64,000 nt of DNA, taken from an uncultured Tenacibaculum sp. GTDB taxonomy: Bacteria > Bacteroidota > Bacteroidia > Flavobacteriales > Flavobacteriaceae. The notes beneath the pieces are model-generated. The model saw only the letters and a program-made list of their open reading frames with translations. It was not told the origin of the DNA and searched no databases. The translations under genes and the position numbers were made by a program. Within the stretch, counting starts at the first letter, position 1. Each line of letters begins with the position of its first letter. Of this stretch, positions 17,504 through 26,100 are shown piece by piece. The DNA is taken from NCBI RefSeq assembly GCF_947498805.1, contig NZ_CANMLT010000004.1, positions 310,001 to 374,000 on the forward strand, in the 5' to 3' direction.

Positions 17504-19231
17504 ATGAAGAAATTATTGACGCTTATTGTGCTTTGCGCATCTGTTACAATTTTTGGACAAAGCATAGAAAAAAAGTGGAATTTTTCATCAATTACTTCAA
17601 ACGGAAATGAGTTATTTCAAATCAATCCGAATGATATTTTTACCTTATCAGAAGGTAACTTCAACTACACATTAGAGGCAAAAGAAAACCTACAAGCTTC
17701 TGGAAACTATATCAGACAAAACAATTTATTAATCTTTAACTACAAACAACCAAAAGACACGGTTCGTTATTATAATATCGTTGAGTTATCAGATACTAAA
17801 TTAACTATTGCTGAGAATAATGTAGTGTATTCGTTTGCTACAGAAAACGCACCAGTTGCTGTAGAGCAAAAGGCGGACGTAGCAGAGGTTAAAGAAGATC
17901 CAACAGCAACAGGGATTAAACCAAGTGAAGGTTTTTCATTGAGTAGTTTGTTGAGAGGAGCTTTAGGAATGATTTCTTTAATTGTAATTGCATTTTTATT
18001 TAGCTCAAATAGAAGAGGGATTGATTGGAAGACGGTTGCTTTAGGGTTGGGATTTCAGTTGTTAATTGCAATTGGAGTTTTAAAAGTACCTTTTGTGCAA
18101 AAAGCCTTTGAGTTTGTAGGAAGTATTTTTGTGAGTGTACTTGATTTTACTAGAGCTGGTAGTGAGTTTTTATTTAGTGGTTTAGTGGCAGATATGGATT
18201 CGTTTGGATTTATTTTTGCATTTCAAGTACTACCAACTATTATTTTCTTTTCAGCATTAACATCTTTATTATTCTATTTAGGATTGATTCAAAAGGTTGT
18301 AAAAGGATTGGCTTGGTTATTATCGAAGAGTTTAAAAATTTCGGGAGCAGAAAGTTTATCAGTTGCAGGAAATATTTTTTTAGGACAAACAGAAGCGCCT
18401 TTATTAGTTAAGGCCTACTTAGAAAAAATGAACCGTTCTGAAATCTTATTAGTAATGATTGGAGGAATGGCAACGGTTGCTGGAGCAGTATTGGCTGCAT
18501 ATATTGGATTCCTGGGAGGAGATGATGAAGCCTTACGTTTATTATATGCAAAACACTTATTAGCAGCCTCTGTAATGGCAGCACCTGGAGCTATTATCAT
18601 TTCTAAAATCTTGTATCCGCAAACAGAAGAAGTAAATACCGATGTAAAAGTATCTTCAGAAAAAATAGGTTCTAATATTTTAGATGCAATTGCTAACGGA
18701 ACTACAGAAGGATTAAACTTAGCAATGAATGTAGCAGCAATGTTATTAGTGTTTATTGCTTTTATAGCTATGTTAAATGGAATTTTAGGTTGGGTAGGAG
18801 ATATTACAACGTTAAATGACTGGATGGCAGCGAGCACACCATATCCTAAATTCTCATTAGAAGCTATACTTGGATATGTATTTGCACCGTTGATGTGGTT
18901 GATTGGAGTAGCAAGTGAAGATATGGCCTTAATGGGACAATTATTAGGAATCAAATTGGCGGCAAGTGAATTTGTTGGATATATCCAATTAGCTGAATTA
19001 AAGAACGTGGCATCTGCTACACATTTAACCTATAACAAATCTATTATCATGGCAACGTATATGTTATGTGGATTTGCAAATTTTGCTTCTATTGGTATTC
19101 AAATTGGAGGTATTGGATCATTGGCACCAGGACAACGTAAGACCTTATCTGAGTTTGGAATGAAAGCATTAATTGGAGGTACAATTGCTTCATTAATGTC
19201 GGCTACTATTGCAGGAATGATCATTGGATAG
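17504..19231 (+). CDS. Concentrative nucleoside transporter (CNT/NupC) with extra N-terminal periplasmic domain
   Basis: 575 residues, longer than the usual ~400 of NupC. The CNT core spans about 150-575, with GFQVLPTIIFFSALTSLLFYLG-type gate helices (ends FQVLPTIIFFSAL), the SLSVAGNIFLGQTEAPLLVKAY substrate/Na+ site, and the C-terminal GFANFASIGIQIGGIG block. This imports nucleosides with Na+ or H+. In front are a cleavable signal peptide (ending IFGQ near residue 19) and a ~100-residue strand-rich domain with IEKKWNFSSITSNG, which looks lipocalin-like. The domain would face the periplasm. A hairpin terminator follows. Confidence 0.9.
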   Translation: MKKLLTLIVLCASVTIFGQSIEKKWNFSSITSNGNELFQINPNDIFTLSEGNFNYTLEAKENLQASGNYIRQNNLLIFNYKQPKDTVRYYNIVELSDTKLTIAENNVVYSFATENAPVAVEQKADVAEVKEDPTATGIKPSEGFSLSSLLRGALGMISLIVIAFLFSSNRRGIDWKTVALGLGFQLLIAIGVLKVPFVQKAFEFVGSIFVSVLDFTRAGSEFLFSGLVADMDSFGFIFAFQVLPTIIFFSALTSLLFYLGLIQKVVKGLAWLLSKSLKISGAESLSVAGNIFLGQTEAPLLVKAYLEKMNRSEILLVMIGGMATVAGAVLAAYIGFLGGDDEALRLLYAKHLLAASVMAAPGAIIISKILYPQTEEVNTDVKVSSEKIGSNILDAIANGTTEGLNLAMNVAAMLLVFIAFIAMLNGILGWVGDITTLNDWMAASTPYPKFSLEAILGYVFAPLMWLIGVASEDMALMGQLLGIKLAASEFVGYIQLAELKNVASATHLTYNKSIIMATYMLCGFANFASIGIQIGGIGSLAPGQRKTLSEFGMKALIGGTIASLMSATIAGMIIG

Positions 19232-19281
19232 TAAATTTCTAGAATAAACAGATAGTTAATAACTTATTAATATTATTTTGA

Positions 19282-19313
19282 AAAGCTCCGACATTTTATG
19301 TTGGAGCTTTTTT
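19282..19313 (+). terminator. Terminator after the nucleoside transporter
   Basis: AAAGCTCCGACAT pairs with ATGTTGGAGCTTT (one G-T pair) around a short loop, followed by a T-rich run. Confidence 0.85.
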
Positions 19314-19341
19314 ATTTTTGGAAAAATCAAAAGGGGAAAAA

Positions 19342-20166
19342 ATGAAGCAATATCACGATTTAGTAAAACATGTATTAGAGAACGGAAACGAAAAAGGAGA
19401 TAGAACAGGTACGGGTACTAAAAGTGTTTTTGGGTATCAGATGCGTTTTGATTTAAATGAAGGTTTCCCAATGGTAACTACTAAAAAGTTACACTTAAAA
19501 TCAATTATTCACGAATTACTGTGGTTTATAAAAGGTGATACGAATATTAAGTACTTACAAGAAAATGGAGTACGTATTTGGAATGAATGGGCTGATGAAA
19601 ATGGTGATTTAGGTCCGGTATATGGACATCAATGGCGTAATTGGAATAGCGACGAGATAGATCAGCTTAAAGAAGTTATTGAAACCTTAAAAAAGAATCC
19701 AAATAGTCGTAGAATGTTAGTTTCTGCGTGGAATCCTTCTGTATTACCAGATACTTCAGTTTCTTTTTCAGAGAATGTAGCCAATGGTAAAGCAGCATTA
19801 CCTCCATGTCATGCTTTTTTTCAGTTTTATGTAGCAGACGGAAAATTATCTTGTCAGTTATATCAGCGTAGTGCAGATATCTTTTTAGGGGTTCCGTTTA
19901 ATATTGCAAGTTATGCTCTATTTACTATGATGGTTGCTCAAGTTTGTGGTTATGAAGCAGGAGAGTTTATTCATACGTTTGGAGATGCACACATCTACAA
20001 CAATCATATGGAACAATTGGAACTACAATTATCTCGTGAACCAAGACCACTTCCGAAGATGAAAATGAATCCAGCAATCAAAAACATTGAAGACTTTACT
20101 TTTGATGATTTTGAATTGATTGATTATAATCCGCATCCGCATATTAAAGGAGTAGTAGCTGTATAA
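19342..20166 (+). CDS. thyA: Thymidylate synthase
   Basis: 274 residues from the ATG at 19342, which has a purine-rich AAAAGGGGAAAA ribosome site; the TTG at 19318 would put that site inside the gene. Motifs are [26 protein letters not shown], the active-site [13 protein letters not shown] with catalytic Cys, [22 protein letters not shown] and GDAHIYNNH. It methylates dUMP with methylene-THF and yields dihydrofolate, which the nearby FolA recycles. Confidence 0.97.
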   Translation: MKQYHDLVKHVLENGNEKGDRTGTGTKSVFGYQMRFDLNEGFPMVTTKKLHLKSIIHELLWFIKGDTNIKYLQENGVRIWNEWADENGDLGPVYGHQWRNWNSDEIDQLKEVIETLKKNPNSRRMLVSAWNPSVLPDTSVSFSENVANGKAALPPCHAFFQFYVADGKLSCQLYQRSADIFLGVPFNIASYALFTMMVAQVCGYEAGEFIHTFGDAHIYNNHMEQLELQLSREPRPLPKMKMNPAIKNIEDFTFDDFELIDYNPHPHIKGVVAV

Positions 20167-20250
20167 TTTAACTTACTTTTAAATAAATCAAACTTTGAGT
20201 TTTGTGGTTTTGTTAGTAAATTAGTGTTTCAATAGCTAATAACCAGTATT

Positions 20251-20433
20251 ATGACAGCCTCAATAGATTTAATAAAAGAAGAAATTTACGATAAAATTGA
20301 AAAAATTGATGATGAAAATGTGCTTGAGGCCATTAAAACAATCATTAATAACTTGGAAGTTGACGCCGTGAATAAAGTTACTCAAAAAGAAGATTTCACA
20401 GGATATATAAAAGAATGGGTAAAGAATATGTAA
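20251..20433 (+). CDS. Small helical protein, antitoxin-like, unknown function
   Basis: 60 residues (MTASIDLIKEEIYDKIEKID, then DENVLEAIKTIINNLEV and an acidic tail). The two predicted helices resemble the N-terminal segment of small Bacteroidota antitoxin-like proteins, but no toxin gene follows. Instead its last 19 bases overlap the start of the DinB-like gene. It starts with a good ATG and has coding-like composition. It may simply be a small translational-coupling leader gene or an orphan antitoxin. Confidence 0.45.
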   Translation: MTASIDLIKEEIYDKIEKIDDENVLEAIKTIINNLEVDAVNKVTQKEDFTGYIKEWVKNM

Positions 20434-20876
20434 CAAAGCATATTGCTGCTCTAAATAATATTTTAGAAGCTTTTCCGAAGCAAATAAAGGTTATATCAGA
20501 AGAAGAGTGGAGCTATAAAGAAACTAGTAAGTGGAGTAAAAAGGAAATTTTAGGTCATTTGGTAGATTCCGCTCTTAACAATTTACAACGCTATATTCGA
20601 GTTCAATATCAAGAAGTACCGCATATTGCCTACCATCAAAATGAGTGGGTAGCTGCACAAAATTGGCAAGAAGTTTCTGTGGCTGAAATTGTAACTCTTT
20701 GGAAAAGTTTAAATACACAAATTGCACATGTTTGGAGTAGTTTTCCTGAAGAAAAATTAGAAGCTTCTATAAATGTATCTAAAGACCTAGAAAAAGAAGA
20801 GATTTATACCTTTCAAGAAATGTTAGATGATTATATTGGGCACTTTAATCATCATGCAAAACAAATCCTAGAATAA
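20415..20876 (+). CDS. DinB/YfiT-like four-helix protein
   Basis: 153 residues of the DinB-like metalloenzyme superfamily. The first helix carries KKEILGHLVDSALNNLQRY with a metal-type His, the middle has YHQNEW, and the C-terminal DDYIGHFNHHAKQIL supplies further His residues. Members of this fold act as thiol transferases or have unknown activity. The gene is sandwiched between thyA and folA and overlaps folA by one base (TAATG), so it is part of the same transcript. Relation to thymidylate metabolism is only positional. Confidence 0.8.
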   Translation: MGKEYVTKHIAALNNILEAFPKQIKVISEEEWSYKETSKWSKKEILGHLVDSALNNLQRYIRVQYQEVPHIAYHQNEWVAAQNWQEVSVAEIVTLWKSLNTQIAHVWSSFPEEKLEASINVSKDLEKEEIYTFQEMLDDYIGHFNHHAKQILE

Positions 20877-21364
20877 TGATTACACTTATTGCAGCCATTG
20901 CAAAAAATAATGCTTTAGGAAAAGACAACGACCTAATATGGCATTTGCCAGCCGATTTAAAACGTTTTAAAAAGGTTACGTCAGGTCATCATATTTTAAT
21001 GGGTAGAAATACCTATGAAAGTATTGGAAAACCTTTACCTAACAGAACAACGGTTATCATTACTAGAAATAACGATTATTTTGTAGATGGATGCTTGATT
21101 GCAAATTCAGTAGAAGAAGCAATAGAATTGGCTCAAGAAGACTCAGAAATTTTCATCATTGGCGGAGCGCAAATCTACAAGCAGGTTATGGAGAAAGGTT
21201 TGGTGGATCAGTTAGATATAACCATTGTTCATGAAGAATTTGAAGCAGATGTGTATTTTCCTGAAATAGATGCAACTGTTTGGAAAGAAGTGTCTCGTGA
21301 AGATTTTAAATCAGATGAGAAAAATAAATACGATTATAGTTTCGTTTCGTATAAGAAGATTTAA
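20876..21364 (+). CDS. folA: Dihydrofolate reductase
   Basis: 162 residues with MITLIAAIAKNNALGKDNDL, the WHLPADLKRFKKVTSGHHILMGRNTYESIG region (catalytic acid Asp in LPADL), RTTVIITRN and FIIGGAQIYKQ. It reduces dihydrofolate to tetrahydrofolate with NADPH, regenerating the cofactor consumed by ThyA just upstream. The ATG overlaps the preceding stop codon. Confidence 0.96.
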   Translation: MITLIAAIAKNNALGKDNDLIWHLPADLKRFKKVTSGHHILMGRNTYESIGKPLPNRTTVIITRNNDYFVDGCLIANSVEEAIELAQEDSEIFIIGGAQIYKQVMEKGLVDQLDITIVHEEFEADVYFPEIDATVWKEVSREDFKSDEKNKYDYSFVSYKKI

Positions 21365-21406
21365 TGAATTAATCTTTTATTTAATATCTATCAATTTTAA
21401 GAAAGA

Positions 21407-22300
21407 ATGTCAATAGAACTTATTTCGGTATCTAAAGTGTACGGAACTCAAAAAGCAGTTAATGCAATTTCTTTTTCTGGAAAGAAAGGAGAGATTATTG
21501 GTTTTTTGGGACCTAATGGAGCTGGGAAATCAACTACCATGAAAATGCTAACAGGATTTATTCAACCAACTGAAGGATCTGTTGTGGTTGGTGGAATTAA
21601 TGTGATTAAAAATCCAATAGAAGCGCAAAAGCAAATCGGGTATTTACCAGAGCACAATCCGTTGTACTTAGATATGTATGTACGTGAGTACTTACAGTTT
21701 CAAGCTTCGGTACATAAAGTAGACAAAACGAAAGTTGCTGAAGTAATTGAAAAAGTAGGATTGACTATTGAAGCACATAAAAAAATAGGACAGCTTTCAA
21801 AAGGGTATCGACAAAGAGTTGGATTAGCGGCGGCTATTTTACATGATCCGGAAGTGTTGATTTTAGATGAACCTACCACAGGATTAGATCCGAATCAATT
21901 GGTAGACATACGATCGTTGATAAAAGAATTAGGAAAAGATAAAATGGTCTTACTTTCTACCCATATTATGCAGGAAGTAGAGGCGGTTTGCGATCGTGTG
22001 ATTATTATCAACAAAGGAGAAATCGTAACTGATAAGAAAATAGCGGCATTAAAAACATCCTCAGAACAAATTATTCATGTAACCTTTGATTATAAGTTAG
22101 AAGAGCAGTTTATAAAACGCATGCTTAATGTTGTTTCTTATAAAAATACTTCTGAAAATAATTGGACTTTAGTTTTTGATACTACAGAAGATATGCGTCC
22201 GCATATTTTTGACTTCGCACAAGAAAATGGACTAAAGATTCTTGGTTTAAACACTGAGAATAAGAATTTAGAAAGTTTGTTTAGAGAGTTAACTTCATAA
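21407..22300 (+). CDS. gldA: Gliding-motility ABC transporter ATP-binding protein GldA
   Basis: 297 residues starting MSIELISVSKVYGTQKAVNA, as in GldA. The Walker A GPNGAGKST, signature LSKGYRQRVGLAAAILHDP, Walker B VLILDEPTTGLDP and switch His in LLSTHIMQEVE are intact. GldA works with the membrane subunits GldF and GldG, which are usually encoded elsewhere, and is required for gliding in Flavobacterium johnsoniae. Its presence supports a Flavobacteriia host. It is followed by the repeat cluster at 22306-22843. Confidence 0.88.
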   Translation: MSIELISVSKVYGTQKAVNAISFSGKKGEIIGFLGPNGAGKSTTMKMLTGFIQPTEGSVVVGGINVIKNPIEAQKQIGYLPEHNPLYLDMYVREYLQFQASVHKVDKTKVAEVIEKVGLTIEAHKKIGQLSKGYRQRVGLAAAILHDPEVLILDEPTTGLDPNQLVDIRSLIKELGKDKMVLLSTHIMQEVEAVCDRVIIINKGEIVTDKKIAALKTSSEQIIHVTFDYKLEEQFIKRMLNVVSYKNTSENNWTLVFDTTEDMRPHIFDFAQENGLKILGLNTENKNLESLFRELTS

Positions 22301-22305
22301 ACACG

Positions 22306-22843
22306 TCGTCATTCCAAGGGATTGAAAAGACCGAAGGAATCTGTTCAATATTAGCTGTATTCTTAAATAGACAGATTGCTTCGCTACACTGCGTTTCGCT
22401 CGCAATGACGGTAACAGATGTCAGTTTGAGTGAATTTTACAAATGTCAATGCGTAAAATTAGTATCGAGAACTATCTATTGTTTGTAACTGCTTCTAGAT
22501 ACAAAATCAACCTTCGCTATGCTGCGGTTTATTTCACTCGAAGTGACAAAGAGGAAGGAGTACTCTGGAGAAATTTGTTAGTTTGTGTGTTTTACCTATT
22601 AATGAAGAGATTGCTTCGCTATACTGCGTTCCGCTCGCAATGACAAAAAGAACGTCATTCCGAGAGAATGAAATGACCGAAGGAATCTGTTTAATATTAG
22701 CTGTATGTCTTATATAGATAGATTGTTTGGCTTCGCTCGCAATGACAAAAAGTAGGTCATTACGAATGAAGTGAAACGGAATGAAGTAATCTGCCTATCA
22801 ATAATGAGATTGCTTCGCTACACTGTGTTTCGCTCGCAATGAC
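22306..22843. repeat. Cluster of palindromic intergenic repeats
   Basis: At least four diverged modules of about 90-110 bp fill this gap. Each begins with GTCATTCCGAG-like sequence (22309, 22652, 22756, and a variant at 22420) and ends with the near-inverse CGCTCGCAATGAC (22396, 22632, 22733, 22831) or TCACTCGAAGTGAC (22534). Three modules share the inner stretch CGAAGGAATCTGT and AATATTAGCTGTAT. Each module can fold on itself, like REP/BIME or MITE-type elements common in Flavobacteriia. No protein-coding signal is credible here. The last repeat reaches the stop codon of the gene at 22843-23199. Confidence 0.8.
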
Positions 22844-23199
22844 TAGCTAGAAAACTTGTTTTTATAATAAACCTTTTGCCAAATTCTTTTTAAGATTAAA
22901 AAAGTAACCTCTTCAGAATAATCATCCATGTTTGAGGTGTTAATATTTTTTAAGGTTGCCTCCGAAACGTCTATGCGATATAGTAAATTGTAATATCCTT
23001 CGGAATCATTTAATAATAAGTTTTTTACCGTTTCTTGCAATCTGTTCTTTAGTGCCATAGGTGCACTTTCTGTATCAAAGACGATGTCTAAACTTACCAA
23101 TCCAAAATCTTTATTTAATTGCTGTATGAGTTGAATGTATAAATCCTTATCAACCACTTGGGTCAATAAGGATATACTATTTTGATATTCTTGAAGCAT
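22843..23199 (-). CDS. Conserved small protein downstream of dnaE, unknown function
   Basis: 118 residues, predicted helical, with no signal peptide. Visible stretches are LLTQVVDKDLYIQLIQQLNKDF, with key residues Tyr-Ile-Gln-Leu-Ile, and LILKRIWQKVYY. The ATG directly follows the dnaE stop, so it is in the dnaE transcript. Its stop codon coincides with the edge of a repeat module, so the last few residues may have been changed by that insertion. I do not recognise a family. Confidence 0.65.
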   Translation of the reverse strand: MLQEYQNSISLLTQVVDKDLYIQLIQQLNKDFGLVSLDIVFDTESAPMALKNRLQETVKNLLLNDSEGYYNLLYRIDVSEATLKNINTSNMDDYSEEVTFLILKRIWQKVYYKNKFSS

Positions 23200-26100
23200 T
23201 TAGTTCAGCTTGTAATTAATAAACTGCTCGTCTAATGCTTTTAAGAACTCGTTGGATATTTTAATTTTAGTAGTTCTACTTGGTAAGCTCAATTCAATCT
23301 TTTCTTCAGCATCCCAAATGGTGAAGTTTAAATTCTGACTTCCCTTATTGATAGCAAATAAATGTTGTAGTTCTTTAATTCTATTCTCATTCACTTCATT
23401 TAAAGGCATTTTAATGGTAATTTTCTTACACATTTTATCCATAATATCGTGAAGTAGGTTAAACTCAATAAAACTAACTCTTGGATCTCCTTTTACACCT
23501 TCTTTGTTAGTCCATCCTGGTTTAACCGTAGTTTTTACAAATAGGAATGAACTTGGTACTAAGAAGTGTTTGAATTTTAAATATTCTTCACCAAAAATTC
23601 TAAACTCAAAACTGTCTGTATAATCTTCAATAATAAAAGAAGCCCAACCTTTTCCTGCTTTAGATATACGGTGTTGTACGTCGGTTATAATCCCTCCAAA
23701 AGAGAGTGCTAAGCCTTCGTATTTAGCTAAGTCTTTAAAGTGGGTTAAGGTAGCGTTACAAAACTTCATTTCGTTTTTAAAGTCATCTAACGGATGTGCA
23801 GAAATATACATTCCTACTACTTCCTTTTCTCTTGCTAATAGTTCCATTGTACCCCATGTTTCACATTCTGGAATGATAGGTTCTGGTAAGTCTACTGCGG
23901 AAGCTTCTCCAAATAAAGAGACTTGTGATGAGTTTTGGTTTTCCTGAAACTTATTACCAAAACGCAAGGCTTTTTCAATGAATTTCTGGTTCTTTTCGTC
24001 TTCTTCAAAGTATTGTGCTCTGTGAGTATTGGCAAACGAATCAAATCCACCTGCTAAGATTAAACCTTCAAAGGCTTTTTTATTGGCAACTCTTAAATCT
24101 ACTCGTTTTGCAACATCAAAAACAGAAGTAAAGTTTCCGTTTTCTTTACGTTCATCAATAATTGCTTTTACGGCAGAAGCTCCAACTCCTTTGATTGCTG
24201 CCATTCCAAAACGAACGGCTCCCTCTTTATTTACAGAGAATTTAGAGAAAGATTCGTTGATATCTGGTCCTAGTACTTCTAATCCCATACGTTTGCATTC
24301 TTCCATAAAGAAAGAAACCGATTTGATATCGTTCATGTTATTAGATAGTACTGCAGCCATATATTCAGCTGGGTAATGTGCTTTTAAATATGCGGTTTGA
24401 TATGCAATCCAAGCATAACAAGTAGAGTGCGATTTGTTGAAGGCATACGATGCAAATGCTTCCCAGTCTTTCCAAATCTTTTCAAGAGCTTTTTCATCAT
24501 GTCCATTTGCCATAGCTTGTTCTACAAACTTAGGCTTCATTTTTGCTAGTACGGCAATTTGTTTTTTACCCATTGCCTTACGCAGTACATCGGCCTCACC
24601 TTTGGTAAAGTCTGCTAACTTTTGAGAAAGTAGCATTACTTGCTCTTGGTATACCGTAATTCCGTAGGTTTCTGCTAAATATTCTTCTAAGGCTGGTAAG
24701 TCATAGGTAATTTCTTCGTCTCCATGCTTTCTTCTAATGAAGGATGGAATATATTCTAACGGACCTGGACGATACAAGGCGTTCATGGCAATTAAATCGG
24801 CAAAAACTGTCGGTTTTAATTCACGCATGTATTTTTGCATTCCAGGAGATTCATATTGGAATATTCCTACCGTTTCTCCTCTTTGGAATAAGGCATAGGT
24901 TTCTTCGTCGTCAATCGGGAAGTTTTCTGGGTCTAGTTCAACTCCATGACGTGCCTTTACAATTTTTACAGTGTCTTTGATAAGGGTTAATGTTTTTAAC
25001 CCCAAGAAATCCATTTTTAGTAATCCTGCACTTTCTACTACCGAGTTGTCAAACTGGGTAACATACATGTCTGAATCTTTGGCTAAAGAAACAGGTACGA
25101 ATTTGGTAATATCATCTGGAGTAATAATTACCCCACAGGCATGGATTCCTGTATTTCGAACCGAACCTTCTAAGATTCGGGCTTTATTAATAGTTTCAGC
25201 TTCTAATCCATTTCCATTAGAAATAGACTTAAGCTCGTTTACCATTTCTATTTCTTCCGAACGAAGCTTGGCTTTTAATCCGGCATCATCTAAAGAGAAG
25301 ATTTTTTTAAGCTTCATACCAGGAATTAACTTGGCAATTCTATCAGCTTCAAATAATGGTAAGTCTAGTACACGGGCAGTATCACGAATAGATGATTTTG
25401 CTGCCATGGTACCATAAGTAATAATTTGTGCTACCTGATTGGCACCGTATTTATCAATTACATAATCCATTACACGACTTCGTCCTTCATCATCAAAGTC
25501 AATATCAATATCGGGCATGGATACACGTTCAGGATTTAAGAAACGCTCAAAAAGTAAATCGTACTTAATTGGGTCAATATTGGTGATCCATAAACAGTAT
25601 GCCACTACAGAACCTGCTGCAGAACCACGACCTGGTCCAACAGATACATCCATTTTACGGGCCTCTCTAATAAAGTCTTCTACAATTAAGAAATAACCAG
25701 GATATCCTGTTTTTGCGATAACGTCTAATTCAAAATCTAAGCGTTCGCAAATACTATCGGTTAGTTCACCATAACGGATTTTAGCTCCCTCATAGGTTAA
25801 ATGGCGTAAGAAGTTGTTTTCACCACGTTTTCCTCCATCTTCCAAGTCTTTCTCATCTCTAAACTCTTCAGGAATATCGAAGGCAGGTAATAATACATCA
25901 CGTGCTAGGGTAAACGGTTCTACTTTATCTACAATTTCCTGAATGTTAAGAATCGCTTCAGGTAAATCAGCAAATAAATGCTTCATTTCTTCAGTAGACT
26001 TAAAGTAATACTCGTCGTTTGGAAGTCCGTATCTATATCCACGTCCTCTACCAATTGGTGTAGCTTGTTTTTCACCATCTTTTACACATAATAAAATATC

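Noticed and set aside
20251..20876. Toxin-antitoxin pair
   Set aside because: The downstream gene is a DinB-like four-helix protein with metal-type His residues and not a RelE, PIN or other toxin fold.
22443..22643. A 66-codon plus-strand frame between gldA and the dnaE-linked gene
   Set aside because: It lies wholly inside diverged palindromic repeats, and its residues reflect the repeat sequence rather than a protein.
22306..22843. Possible CRISPR array
   Set aside because: Modules are long, diverged and self-complementary, spacing is irregular, there are no uniform spacers and no cas genes nearby.
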